A stretch of DNA of 64,000 nt from Microbacterium sp. SLBN-146 (lineage in GTDB: Bacteria; Actinomycetota; Actinomycetes; Actinomycetales; Microbacteriaceae), in NCBI RefSeq assembly GCF_006715145.1, contig NZ_VFMR01000001.1:434001-498000 (forward strand), read 5' to 3'. The notes beneath the pieces were generated by a model that ran no database searches, was not told where the DNA came from, and saw only the letters and a list, made by a program, of their open reading frames with translations. Positions 40,382 to 49,083 of this stretch are shown piece after piece. Both the position numbers and the translations under genes were made by a program. The stretch's first letter is position 1. Each line of letters starts with the position of its first letter.

Positions 40382-41421
40382 AGATCGACATGGGACTCAT
40401 CGGGGCGTCCGGAGCGGAATGCGGACCCCTCGCCGCGACGGCCGAGGAGCGGGGATTCGACGCCGTCTGGGCGAGTGAGAGCGTGACGGACGCGTTCCTG
40501 CAATCGCAGGCGGCGCTCCTGCAGACCTCGCGGCTCACCGTCGGCACGGCGATCGCCGTCGCCTTCGCCCGCAACCCGATGTCGACCGCCTACGCCGCGT
40601 GGGATCTCGCCGGGATGTCGGGCGGACGCTTCATCCTCGGACTCGGGAGTCAGATCCAGCCGCACATCGAGCGCCGCTTCTCGATGCCCTGGTCGGCTCC
40701 CGCGCCGCGCATGCGCGACTATCTGCTGGCACTCGATGCGATCTTCACCGCCTGGCGCGACGGCACGAAGCTCGACTACCGCGGGCCGATCTACCAGCAC
40801 ACCCTCATGACACCCGTCTTCACACCGCATCACCACGAGCACCGCATCCCCGTCATGATCGCCGCCGTCGGCGAACGAATGACGGCACTGGGCGCCGAGC
40901 TGTGCGACGGCCTCCTCCTCCACGGGATGACGACGACGGGCTACCTCGATGGAGTGACGCTGCCCGCGGTCGAACGGGGGCTCGCGGCATCCGGTCGGAA
41001 ACGCGACGCGGTCGAGCTCTACGTCCCCCTCTTCATGGTCATGGGCGACACGGAGGAGGAACGGGATGCCGCGGCCCGCAAGACCCGAGAGCAGATCGCG
41101 TTCTACGCCTCGACGCCGGCGTATGTGAAGGTCCTGGAGAGCGTCGGGTACGAGAACCTGCAGCCCGAGCTGCAGGCCCTGTCGCGCGAGGGGAGGTGGG
41201 CCGAGATGGCCGACCTCATCGACGACGGACTCCTCGACGCCATCGCGCTGACGGGGACCCCCGAGGAGATGCCCGACCTGTGTCGCGCACGCTTCGGCGG
41301 ACGCGTGGACCGGGTCTCCTCGTACTACGGCTGGCCCGTCGACGATCCCGACCGCCTCGCCGAGATCCTGGCGCGCTTCCACGACGCGCCCGCCGCACAG
41401 TCCGAGGAGGACGTCGCATGA
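40378..41421 (+). CDS. LLM-class F420-dependent oxidoreductase, TIGR03617-like
   Basis: 347 residues. MKIDMGLIGASGAECGPLAATAEERGFDAVWASESVTDAF, TSRLTVGTAIAVAFARNPMSTAYAAWDLAGMSGGRFILGLGSQIQPHIERRFSMPW and PHHHEHRIPVMIAAVG are strong matches to the subgroup I recall as TIGR03617. F420 or FMN should bind at the barrel mouth. It overlaps the dehydrogenase stop (ATGA) and the NTF2-like start (ATGA), so the three proteins are made together. Confidence 0.88.
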   Translation: MKIDMGLIGASGAECGPLAATAEERGFDAVWASESVTDAFLQSQAALLQTSRLTVGTAIAVAFARNPMSTAYAAWDLAGMSGGRFILGLGSQIQPHIERRFSMPWSAPAPRMRDYLLALDAIFTAWRDGTKLDYRGPIYQHTLMTPVFTPHHHEHRIPVMIAAVGERMTALGAELCDGLLLHGMTTTGYLDGVTLPAVERGLAASGRKRDAVELYVPLFMVMGDTEEERDAAARKTREQIAFYASTPAYVKVLESVGYENLQPELQALSREGRWAEMADLIDDGLLDAIALTGTPEEMPDLCRARFGGRVDRVSSYYGWPVDDPDRLAEILARFHDAPAAQSEEDVA

Positions 41422-41888
41422 CCAGAGTGACACCCGAGCAGCTGGTGGCGAGGGCCGAGATCGCCGACACCCTGAACGCCTACAGCAGGGGCGTGGACCG
41501 CCGCGACATCGACCTCCTGGCCGACCTCTTCACCGCCGATGCCACGTTCGACTACGGACACGGCAACATCACGCGCGGCCGAGAGAATCTGCGGGGGCTG
41601 TTCGTCGCGGCGACCGGCAAATACACTGCGACAAGCCATCACGTGTCGACGATCAACTACGTGCGGGTGGACGACGAGACCGCTTCCACGATCACGTACG
41701 TCTATGCGTTCCACGACACGGGCGACGCGCACTTCCACGTGTGGGGCTGCTACGAAGACGAGCTCGTCGACGACGGTGACCGCTGGCGGATCGCGGCACG
41801 GCGCGTCCGTCCCGCCGGAGCGAAGACGACGACCAGCGAGGCCCTCCCCGACCGCTTCGAGCGCTACGCCAGGCCCGACCCGAGCTGA
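41418..41888 (+). CDS. NTF2-like / SnoaL-like protein
   Basis: 156 residues. AEIADTLNAYSRGVDRRDIDLLADLFTADATFDYGHGNITRGRENLRGLFVAAT is the usual helix-strand start of SnoaL_4-type proteins, with TSHHVSTINYVRVDD forming the next strands. Polar residues (His, Asp, Tyr) line the predicted pocket. It follows the LLM gene with an ATGA overlap. Its stop lies nine bases from the stop of the convergent double-SnoaL gene. Confidence 0.78.
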   Translation: MTRVTPEQLVARAEIADTLNAYSRGVDRRDIDLLADLFTADATFDYGHGNITRGRENLRGLFVAATGKYTATSHHVSTINYVRVDDETASTITYVYAFHDTGDAHFHVWGCYEDELVDDGDRWRIAARRVRPAGAKTTTSEALPDRFERYARPDPS

Positions 41889-41897
41889 GTCGCAGCC

Positions 41898-42938
41898 TCA
41901 GAGCGGGAGCTCGTAGACGTCGAAGGCGTGCTGCGTGTCGCAGTACTCGCGCACCTCGCTGACGAGTCCCGCGGCGTTGAGACGGAGAACGAAGGCGTAG
42001 CGGTTCTGGTAGCGGCGTCCGTTGGCGACGCGACGCCCGTCACTGACGGCTTCCACCAGGACGAGACCGGATGCCGCGACGTCGTCGTCCACGACGATCC
42101 GGTGCGCGTCGATCCGCAAGCCGTCGCGGTACGACTCGCGCAGCCCGGGGATGCGTGCCGCGCGCTGCGAGACGAGCACCTTCCCGACGACGAGCAGCTC
42201 GGGGTCGCGGTCGACGGGCCCTTCGGGGTCGGACCAGCGACGGCTCGCCCCGCCGTCGGCCCACCACGTGGCATCCGGTGTGAACAGCGCGCGGAACGCT
42301 CCCTCATCCGCCGCACTGATCGCCGCCATGAGCCTGACTCCGACCCCCGCCGCCGCCCGCGTTGCCGACAAGACCCGAACTGCGGCGAAACCGTCCGGAT
42401 CTGAGCGGTTTGGGTCTTCTCGGCGGTGGGCGGTCGGGATGATGGGGGACGTCGGGAACTGCTGGGCGTCGAGCTCGGTGCGGCGGTCGAGGTTGCGCCC
42501 TTCGAAGACGGATGCCGCGTGGCGCGTGTCGAGATACTCGCGGACCTGGGTGACCCGCCCATCGCCGACGCGGACGACGAAGCAGTAACGGTTCCGGTAC
42601 GGCCGCTCGCCCAGGAACATGCCATCGCCGGCGACCTCGAGCACGGCGATGTCATCGCCCGCGAAGGCACGGCGCACCGCCTGCCGCACTCCGCCCGGAA
42701 AGCGTTCGCGGACGCCGGCGAGCAGGTCGCTCTTCTCCGCGGCATCCATCTCGCCGTGGAGCGGCCACGGGCGCTCGTCGCCCGGATCCTCGCCGAACCG
42801 TCCCGCCCTCCTGTCGAGTCCCGTGTCGACCCACCACGTGGCGCCGGGCGCCATCCACGACCGCACGCCCTCCGCGTCGTTGGCATCGAGGGCACCCATG
42901 AATGACCTCGCGACTCGAAGCGTCTCTCCGCCTGACAT
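41898..42938 (-). CDS. Tandem-duplicated SnoaL/NTF2-like protein
   Basis: 346 residues with two NTF2-like domains joined by a linker at about 155-185. The halves are homologous: ATWWVDTG and ATWWADGG, then YRNRYCFVVRVGDGRVTQVREYLDTRHA and YQNRYAFVLRLNAAGLVSEVREYCDTQHA. The fused form imitates the homodimer usual in this family. The pocket motif R-E-Y-x-D-T-x-H-A is kept in both, so both may be active. Start uncertain: 42938 is chosen, 42962 is possible and would lie almost at box 6. It shares box 6 with the divergent SDR operon. Confidence 0.8.
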   Translation of the reverse strand: MSGGETLRVARSFMGALDANDAEGVRSWMAPGATWWVDTGLDRRAGRFGEDPGDERPWPLHGEMDAAEKSDLLAGVRERFPGGVRQAVRRAFAGDDIAVLEVAGDGMFLGERPYRNRYCFVVRVGDGRVTQVREYLDTRHAASVFEGRNLDRRTELDAQQFPTSPIIPTAHRREDPNRSDPDGFAAVRVLSATRAAAGVGVRLMAAISAADEGAFRALFTPDATWWADGGASRRWSDPEGPVDRDPELLVVGKVLVSQRAARIPGLRESYRDGLRIDAHRIVVDDDVAASGLVLVEAVSDGRRVANGRRYQNRYAFVLRLNAAGLVSEVREYCDTQHAFDVYELPL

Positions 42939-42961
42939 GCGCCCACGATACGGGGCGTGCA

Positions 42962-42990
42962 TTGCGTAGATCAAGCACTTGCTCTACAGT
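42962..42990 (+). promoter_or_regulatory. Predicted promoter containing box 6
   Basis: TTGCGT at 42962-42967 (-35) and TACAGT at 42985-42990 (-10) with a 17-base spacer filled by box 6. It would drive the short leader ORF at 43026 and the SDR operon. Confidence 0.45.
42970..42983. promoter_or_regulatory. KstR2-type box 6 (ATCAAGCACTTGCT)
   Basis: Identical to box 5 over 14 bases. It stands between the divergent double-SnoaL gene and the SDR-thiolase-amidohydrolase-ligase-LLM-NTF2 operon. Confidence 0.82.
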
Positions 42991-43025
42991 CGGATCACCG
43001 TCAAAGATGCCGACCGAGGACACTC

Positions 43026-43097
43026 ATGATCTCGACCTTCCGCTGCCGCGAGCTGCCTGCTTCCGCGGCTCCTGCGCACCGGGTGGCACGACGATGA
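43026..43097 (+). CDS. 23-residue leader ORF coupled to the SDR gene
   Basis: ATG at 43026 follows GAGGA by five bases, a better ribosome site than the weak GGGTGG of the SDR gene itself. The frame encodes MISTFRCRELPASAAPAHRV then ARR and its TGA overlaps the SDR ATG (ATGA). Ribosomes finishing it could restart on the SDR. The peptide has no recognisable motif; it could be a coupling leader, a regulatory uORF, or chance. Confidence 0.45.
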   Translation: MISTFRCRELPASAAPAHRVARR

Positions 43098-43891
43098 CCG
43101 GCCGTTTCAGCGGCCGCATCGCGTACGTCCTCGGCGGCGGCAGCGATGGCCCCGCCCGCAGCGGCGAGAGCCTTCCAATGGGCAACGGCCGCGCGATCGC
43201 GATGCGCCTGAGTGCCGAGGGCGCCACCGTCGTCGTCGGCGACAAGATCCTGGAGCGTGCACAGACCACCGTCGACCACCTCGCCGGATCAGGGCTCGCC
43301 GTCGAAGTCGACGCGGCGGATGCGGCATCCTGTGCAGCTGCCGTCGCTGTCGCGGCCGACTTCGCCGGCGGGCTCGACATCGTCGTCTGCAACGTCGGCG
43401 TTTCGGGCCGCGAGCCCCTCAAGGTGCAGTCGCTCGACGACTGGGGTTTCGCGAGCGATGTCAACGTGCGCTCGCACTGGCTCACGGCGCAGGCAGCCCT
43501 TCCCGGGATGCTGGACAACGGACGCGGTGCCTTCGTCTTCGTCGGGTCGACGGCCGGGATCCTCAGCAGCAGGCGGTCGCTGTCGTACGAGGCGACGAAG
43601 GCCGCACAGCTCGCCGTCATGCGGCACGTCGCCGTCCGGTACGCCGATCGCGGCATCCGATCCAACGCCGTCGTCCTCGGCAACATCGACTCCGCCCTCG
43701 TGCGCCGGGAGTTCGGCGCCGACGGATCGAAGGCCCGGGCCCAGGTCGTGCCGATGGCCCGAGAAGGCCGCCCCGAGGAAGCCGCAGCGGCGGTCGCCTT
43801 CCTCGCGAGCGACGACGCCGGGTACATCACCGGCCAGAGCCTCGTCGTCGACGGCGGTGTCAGCGCCGCCTGGCCGGTTCCCCGACCGTGA
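43094..43891 (+). CDS. Short-chain dehydrogenase/reductase with unusual glycine-rich loop
   Basis: 265 residues, Rossmann fold. The catalytic Ser lies in VFVGSTAGIL, Tyr165 and Lys169 in SYEATKAA, and NVGVSG replaces NNAG. The N-terminal coenzyme loop is enlarged: GGGSDGPARSGESLPMGNG instead of TGxxxGxG, an insertion of about nine residues that is uncommon and may change cofactor preference. The C-terminal GYITGQSLVVDGGVSAAWP is standard. It would oxidise a hydroxyacyl-CoA or cyclic alcohol. Start 43094 chosen from the fold; a longer in-frame start at 43007 is unlikely. Confidence 0.88.
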   Translation: MTGRFSGRIAYVLGGGSDGPARSGESLPMGNGRAIAMRLSAEGATVVVGDKILERAQTTVDHLAGSGLAVEVDAADAASCAAAVAVAADFAGGLDIVVCNVGVSGREPLKVQSLDDWGFASDVNVRSHWLTAQAALPGMLDNGRGAFVFVGSTAGILSSRRSLSYEATKAAQLAVMRHVAVRYADRGIRSNAVVLGNIDSALVRREFGADGSKARAQVVPMAREGRPEEAAAAVAFLASDDAGYITGQSLVVDGGVSAAWPVPRP

Positions 43892-43919
43892 CGACGACAA
43901 CCCCGACGAAGGAGCTCCC

Positions 43920-45104
43920 GTGAACAGCGACGCAGTGATCAGCGGAGTCGGGATGCACCCGTTCGGGAAGCACCTCGGCCTGTCCATGAAGGACATGGCG
44001 CGGGTCGCCGTCGACGCCGCCCTTGCCGACGCCTCGATCGGCGTACCGGACGTGCAGGCGGTCTTCTTCTCCAACGCGCTCGCCGGCCTCATCACGGGGC
44101 AGGAGTGCATCCGCGGGGAGGTGACGCTGTACCCGCTCGGCCTCGCGGGCATCCCGATCCACAATGTCGAGAACGCGTGCGCGTCGGGCGGGAACGCCCT
44201 TCATCTGGCATGGATGGCCGTGGCCTCGGGCATGTACGACACCGTGCTCGCCGTCGGCGTCGAGAAGACGAACCTCGAGGACCGTCAGCGCACCTTCAGC
44301 GCGTACGCCGCCGGGATGGACGTCGAGGAGGGGTTCGCGACGGGCGATGGCGCCGGACAGGAGCGGAGTCCCTTCGTCGACCGCCAGGCGCGCCTCGCCT
44401 CGACGCTCTTCGACGAGCGAGGGGTGACGCTCGAAGGCCTCGCCCGCGTGGCATCCCGCTCGCTCGAGGCCGCTCGCCTGAACCCCTTCGCGCATCGCCG
44501 CTTCGGCGCATCGCCAGAAGATGTCCTCAACGCCCGCGTCGTCGTCGAGCCGCTGACGTCGCTCATGAGCTCGCCCATCAGCGACGGCGCTGCGGCGGTC
44601 GTCGTCACGAGCCGACCCGAGGTCGCCCGCTCGGCGCGCGCCGTACCGGTCCTCGCGTCGCGCATGGCCACACGCCCTCCCAAGGACCAGCCGGACGCGC
44701 CGAACGCCGTCGAGGCATCGACACGCCTCGCCTACGAGCAGGCGGGCCTCGGCCCCGAGGACATGGACCTCGCCGAAGTGCACGACGCCTCCGTCGCCTA
44801 CGAGCTCATGGCGTGGACCGATACGGGTCTGTGTGCCCCGGGCGACGAGCAGCGGTGGGCGATGGAGGGCGTGACGGATGCGACCGGCAGCATGCCCGTC
44901 AATCGCTCCGGCGGGCTCGTCGGCCGCGGGCACGCGCTCGGCGCGAGCGGTCTCGCCCAGGTTCACGACGTCGTCCAGCAGCTGCGCGGGGAAGCCGGTG
45001 ATCTCCAGCTCGCCGACCCGCAGCGCGCCCTCGTCCAGATCGGCGGCGGTGTCGTCGATTGGCTCACGGCCGCCTCGAGCGTGCACATCCTCGGGAAGGG
45101 CTGA
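43920..45104 (+). CDS. Thiolase (SCP2-like)
   Basis: 394 residues with NVENACASGGNALHLAWMAVASG, nucleophile Cys87, and the C-terminal NRSGGLVGRGHALGASGLAQ loop with the catalytic His. LAEVHDASVAYELMAW replaces the more common HDCF motif. Probably the terminal thiolytic step for a branched or cyclic 3-oxoacyl-CoA. GTG at 43920 behind GAAGGAG; 28 bases after the SDR gene, and three bases before the amidohydrolase. Confidence 0.92.
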   Translation: MNSDAVISGVGMHPFGKHLGLSMKDMARVAVDAALADASIGVPDVQAVFFSNALAGLITGQECIRGEVTLYPLGLAGIPIHNVENACASGGNALHLAWMAVASGMYDTVLAVGVEKTNLEDRQRTFSAYAAGMDVEEGFATGDGAGQERSPFVDRQARLASTLFDERGVTLEGLARVASRSLEAARLNPFAHRRFGASPEDVLNARVVVEPLTSLMSSPISDGAAAVVVTSRPEVARSARAVPVLASRMATRPPKDQPDAPNAVEASTRLAYEQAGLGPEDMDLAEVHDASVAYELMAWTDTGLCAPGDEQRWAMEGVTDATGSMPVNRSGGLVGRGHALGASGLAQVHDVVQQLRGEAGDLQLADPQRALVQIGGGVVDWLTAASSVHILGKG

Positions 45105-45107
45105 CCC

Positions 45108-46079
45108 GTGACCACGGACCTCGTCATCGACGCCCACATGCACGTGTGGGATCCGTCGTGGCTTCCCGAAGGACTCCGCCTCGCGTGGGCTCGGCAGGGC
45201 GCGGGACGACGGTTCCCCTCTCGGGACCCGCAGGATCTCCTGCCTCGCGTCGCGACGGGCGAAAGCGATCCGGATGCCACGATGACGATGCGCGCGTTCG
45301 ACCGGGCCGGCGTCGCGGCGGGACTCATCCCCGTCGTCGACTGGACGATCGTGGGCCGCCCCGTCGGAGAGCACCTCCCGATCGACCGCTTCAACCGGCA
45401 GTACGAGGAGCTCTGCGCGACGCACGAGGGACGCCTGTTCTTCGCAGCGGGAATCGACCCGCGCCACGACAACGCACGCGAGCTCTTCGAGGAGTCGGTC
45501 GCCCATCCCCACTGCCGCGGTGTGAAGCTCTACCCCGCCGCGGGATGGGACCTCCGCGACCCCGCGCACGCGTGGCTCTTCGACGCCCTCGTCGAGCGAG
45601 AGCTCCCCGCGGTCATCCATTGCAGCCCGCTCGGGGGCGACCCGCTTCAGACGATCCGTTCGCGGCCCGCCGAAGTGGCGGCGCTGCTCGCGCAGCATCC
45701 GACGCTCCGTGTGTCTTTCGCGCATGCCGGCATCGAGGCCTGGTGGGCCGAGGCGCTGGACTGCGCGACCGGGTGGCAGCACGCCTACCTCGAACTGTCG
45801 CTGTGGCAGCGTCTCGCGGCCCGCGACTATCGCGAGTTCCGTCACCGCGTCCGCCTCATGCGCGATCAGCTCGGCGCTCATCGTCTCGTGTTCGGCTCCG
45901 ATATCGTGCGCGGCGTCAAGCACGACCCCGAGGGCGAGGATCTCGCTCGATGGGTGGACATGGCACGCGGTCTCGCCGCACCCTGGGAGGGCGAGCCCGC
46001 CGTGCTCTCACCCGAGGAGCTCACCCTCTTCATCGCCGACAACGCCGTCCGGCTGTTCGATCTCAAGGAGTTCGCATGA
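45108..46079 (+). CDS. Amidohydrolase family 2 (PF04909-type) hydrolase/decarboxylase
   Basis: 323 residues, metal-dependent TIM barrel. DAHMHVWDP at the N-terminus gives the first metal motif, CRGVKLYPAAGW a central strand, ELPAVIHCSPLGG and VSFAHAGIEAWWAEA further ligands, and HRLVFGSDIVRG the final Asp. Family members include ACMSD-type decarboxylases, lactonases and amidases. In a pathway with a Baeyer-Villiger monooxygenase, opening of a lactone is an attractive role, but not shown. GTG start at 45108. Confidence 0.87.
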   Translation: MTTDLVIDAHMHVWDPSWLPEGLRLAWARQGAGRRFPSRDPQDLLPRVATGESDPDATMTMRAFDRAGVAAGLIPVVDWTIVGRPVGEHLPIDRFNRQYEELCATHEGRLFFAAGIDPRHDNARELFEESVAHPHCRGVKLYPAAGWDLRDPAHAWLFDALVERELPAVIHCSPLGGDPLQTIRSRPAEVAALLAQHPTLRVSFAHAGIEAWWAEALDCATGWQHAYLELSLWQRLAARDYREFRHRVRLMRDQLGAHRLVFGSDIVRGVKHDPEGEDLARWVDMARGLAAPWEGEPAVLSPEELTLFIADNAVRLFDLKEFA

Positions 46080-47653
46080 GTGCCACCCTCGGTCAGCTCT
46101 TCGCCAACGCGGGCGAACGGTTCCGCGACAACATCGCCATCGAGTCCTGCGGCCAGCAGAAGACCTTCCGCGAGGTCATCGAGAGCGGATGGCGCCTCGC
46201 TCACGCACTGCGGGACCGGGGACTGCCGCCGGGATCCCGAGTCGCGGCACTCCTCGGCAATCGTGTCGAGTCGCTCGAGGTGTACATCGGCCTCGCGCTC
46301 GGCGGCTACACGACCGTCCACGTCAACGACCGGCTGACGTCGGCCGAGGTCGACTACGTCCTCGTCGATTCCGGCGCGACGGCGCTCATCAACACCGATA
46401 CGGCGAACGCCGTCGCCGCGGGCCTCTCATGCCACGGCCAGCTCGCGGCGTGGTTCACGATCCAGGGCGATGCTCCCGAGGGCGCCGAGTCATTCGCCGC
46501 AGCGCTCGATGCGGCATCCGACACGCCTCTGCCGATCGATGCCGAACCTGAGGACATCGCCCTCATCGGGTACACGAGTGGCACGACGGGGTTCCCCAAG
46601 GGCGTTCTGGTGAGCCATCGGGCCGTCGTGAACTGCATCAAGCTCGTTCCCTTCGCCTACCGCCTCCCGCTCCAGGGCCACGCGGCTTTCCCGGGCGGAT
46701 GGTCGTTCGTCTCAGGATTGTGGGGCGTCATCTTCCCGCACTTCTACACGGGCGGCACGGTGTCGTTCCTCCCCGGCGCGACGCCCGACGAGCTGGGGCG
46801 GCACATGGTCGAGCGCGGCTCGACGTTCACGCTGGGTCTGACGCCGCTCATTCCCGGGCTCCTCGAGGCGATCCGACTGCACCCCTCGATCCTCGACACC
46901 CTCCAGTCGGTCCTTCATTCGGGCGGACCACTGCCCCCCGAGTATGCCGAGAGGCTCGTCGGTGTCATCGGCGACCGGCTCGTCGAGACGTACGGCATGA
47001 CGGAGGTCGTCGGCCCCATCACGATCACGAACCGCTCCGACTACCGCGCGGGCGGGCCGGAGCACATCTTCGAGTCGGTCGGGCGCCCCCTTCCGACGTC
47101 GTCGATGCGGGTCGTCGACACGGAGGGTCGGACGCTCGGACCGGGCGAGATCGGCGAACTCGTGATCTCGGCCGACACGATGTTCTCGGGATATCACAAC
47201 GCCCCCGAGAAGACGGCGGCGGTCCTCCGCGACGGCGAGTACTTCACGGGTGACCTGGGCTACCGCGATGAGCAGCACTACTACTACTTGACCGGGCGCG
47301 CGCAGGACCTCATCGTGAGCGGCGGCGCCAACGTCTACGCGGCCGAAGTGGAGCGGGTTCTGCTCCTCATGGACGAGATCACGGATGCCGCAGTCTTCGG
47401 CCTTCCCGACGAGCGCTGGGGCGAAGCCGTGTCGTGCGCGCTCGTGATGGCACCGGAGTCGACCGTCACACACGACGACATCCGCGCTTTCACACGCGGA
47501 CACCTGGCGGGATACAAGAAGCCCGTGCACATCTTCGTCGTCGACCAGCTGCCGAGGAACGCCGGGATGAAGGTCATGAAGCACGTGTTGAAGGACGAGC
47601 TGGCCCCGCGCATCGACGCGGCGCGCGCCGACGAGAAGAAGGTGGGCGCATGA
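46076..47653 (+). CDS. AMP-dependent acyl-CoA synthetase
   Basis: 525 residues, ANL superfamily. P-loop GYTSGTTGFPKGVLVSH, A5 VETYGMTEVVGP, GDLGYRDEQHYYYLTGRAQDLIVSGGANVYAAEVE, and MKVMKHVLKDEL near the catalytic Lys. It differs clearly from the ligase at 25724, so the regulon activates at least two acids. ATG at 46076 overlaps the amidohydrolase stop; its own stop overlaps the LLM start. Confidence 0.93.
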   Translation: MSATLGQLFANAGERFRDNIAIESCGQQKTFREVIESGWRLAHALRDRGLPPGSRVAALLGNRVESLEVYIGLALGGYTTVHVNDRLTSAEVDYVLVDSGATALINTDTANAVAAGLSCHGQLAAWFTIQGDAPEGAESFAAALDAASDTPLPIDAEPEDIALIGYTSGTTGFPKGVLVSHRAVVNCIKLVPFAYRLPLQGHAAFPGGWSFVSGLWGVIFPHFYTGGTVSFLPGATPDELGRHMVERGSTFTLGLTPLIPGLLEAIRLHPSILDTLQSVLHSGGPLPPEYAERLVGVIGDRLVETYGMTEVVGPITITNRSDYRAGGPEHIFESVGRPLPTSSMRVVDTEGRTLGPGEIGELVISADTMFSGYHNAPEKTAAVLRDGEYFTGDLGYRDEQHYYYLTGRAQDLIVSGGANVYAAEVERVLLLMDEITDAAVFGLPDERWGEAVSCALVMAPESTVTHDDIRAFTRGHLAGYKKPVHIFVVDQLPRNAGMKVMKHVLKDELAPRIDAARADEKKVGA

Positions 47654-48534
47654 AGCTCGGCATCAGCGAACTGTTCACGGGCTCTGACGCGCGCGCGGGG
47701 TCGTGGTCGACCGATGCGGCTCAGCTCATCGAGGAGATCGGCTTCACCTCCGTCTGGCTCCCCGAGCACGTCGTCTTCTTCCCCGAGTACCGATCCCAGT
47801 ACCCGTACGAGTCGGGCGGCGCGCAAGAGGTGAACCGGATGCTCGGCGTCATCGACCCGCTCGTGCTGGCCGCGAGCATCGGGGCTGCGACGACGACCCT
47901 CCGCATCGGCACCTACGTCTTCGTCGTCCCGCAGCGGAATCCCATCATCACCGCACGCCAGGTCGCGAGCATCGATCAGCTCACGGGCGGCCGTTTCGAG
48001 TTCGGCGTCGGCGTCGGCTGGGCCGAAGAAGAGTACGCGGCCCTCGATGTGCCGTTCGCCCGGCGCGGCGCGCGCATGAACGAGTACCTCGCCGCCATGC
48101 GCGCGCTGTGGTCGCCCGAGGAGCTCACGGAGTTCTCAGGCGAGTTCGTCGAGTTCCCGCCCCTGTACTGCTTCCCCAAGCCCGCGCAGCCCCGCCTCCC
48201 GATCATCGTGGGCGGCAACAGCGACGCGTCCCTCCGGCGCATCGTCGAGTATGGCGACGGCTGGGCCGGCTACAGCCAGACATTCGACGACATCGAGGCG
48301 TTCATCGCGAAGCTGTCGACGGCGATGGAGGCGGCAGGACGACAGATGTCCGAACTCTCCCTGAAGGTCGGCCGGCGCAGCAAGGGCAAGACCGAGAAGG
48401 ACTGGGAGGACGACCGCGCGTACATCGACCACGTTCTGTCCCTCGGGATCGACGAGGTCGTCGTCTCACCCCGGATCGGCGACGAGAACTACGAGCGCGA
48501 CATGCGGCGATACGCCGAGATCATGGACCTCTGA
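47650..48534 (+). CDS. LLM-class F420-dependent oxidoreductase, TIGR03619-like
   Basis: 294 residues: MKLGISELFTGSDARAGSWS, EEIGFTSVWLPEHVVFFPEY, TLRIGTYVFVVPQRNPIITARQVASIDQLTGGRFEFGVGVGW, PIIVGGNSDASLRRIVEYGDGW. Paralogue of the protein at 29498. It is followed after five bases by an NTF2-like gene, repeating the LLM-NTF2 arrangement seen at 22 and 41 kb. Confidence 0.9.
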   Translation: MKLGISELFTGSDARAGSWSTDAAQLIEEIGFTSVWLPEHVVFFPEYRSQYPYESGGAQEVNRMLGVIDPLVLAASIGAATTTLRIGTYVFVVPQRNPIITARQVASIDQLTGGRFEFGVGVGWAEEEYAALDVPFARRGARMNEYLAAMRALWSPEELTEFSGEFVEFPPLYCFPKPAQPRLPIIVGGNSDASLRRIVEYGDGWAGYSQTFDDIEAFIAKLSTAMEAAGRQMSELSLKVGRRSKGKTEKDWEDDRAYIDHVLSLGIDEVVVSPRIGDENYERDMRRYAEIMDL

Positions 48535-48539
48535 CCGCG

Positions 48540-49043
48540 GTGGCGACGGCCTCGAGCGTCGACCGCCTCCTGGCGGAGGATGCCATCCGGCGAGCCCTCC
48601 TGGATTACTGCCGCGGAGTGGACCGAGGGGATGCCACGCGGACGCTGAGCGCGTACCACCCCGACGGCGTCGACCACCACGGCACGTGGGACGGCGTGGC
48701 GCACGAGCACCTCCCGGACGCGCTGGGTCGACTCCTCGAACGCACGACGGCGACCGTGCACCTGCTCGGACCGTCGACCTTCGACTGGGTCGACGACGAC
48801 ACCGTACGCGTCGAGTCGAACGTCTACGCGGTGCACGAGGTCACCGGCGAGGCGCGCGCGATCGAGCACCTCCACGGCCGGTATCTCGACGTCTTCACGT
48901 GCGTCGGGGGTGACTGGCGCATCCACGAGCGCACCTTCGTCCACGATGTGGATGCCGCCGACGTCGACGCCGCCCTCGCATACCCCCCGGGGATCTTCAC
49001 CCGGGGAGGAAGAGGCGCCGGCGATCCGTCAGTGCGGGGCTGA
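48540..49043 (+). CDS. NTF2-like / SnoaL-like protein
   Basis: 167 residues. LAEDAIRRALLDYCRGVDRGDATRTLSAYHPDGVDHHGTW is the standard start of the SnoaL_4 group and FDWVDDDTVRVESNVYAVHEV the central strands. The first codon is uncertain: a GTG at 48540 is used because no ATG precedes the fold, and the ribosome site is poor, suggesting coupling to the LLM gene. Last gene of the six-gene operon; convergent with the SDR at 49084. Confidence 0.75.
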   Translation: MATASSVDRLLAEDAIRRALLDYCRGVDRGDATRTLSAYHPDGVDHHGTWDGVAHEHLPDALGRLLERTTATVHLLGPSTFDWVDDDTVRVESNVYAVHEVTGEARAIEHLHGRYLDVFTCVGGDWRIHERTFVHDVDAADVDAALAYPPGIFTRGGRGAGDPSVRG

Positions 49044-49083
49044 CTCCGGAGGCGGATGATCGCCGCGGCTCGAGGCGGGTGCG

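Noticed and set aside
45059..46075. Extended N-terminus of the acyl-CoA ligase at 46076
   Set aside because: The upstream part of this frame runs antiphase through the amidohydrolase gene and is Arg/Pro-rich with no similarity; the ATG at 46076 overlaps the amidohydrolase stop as expected.
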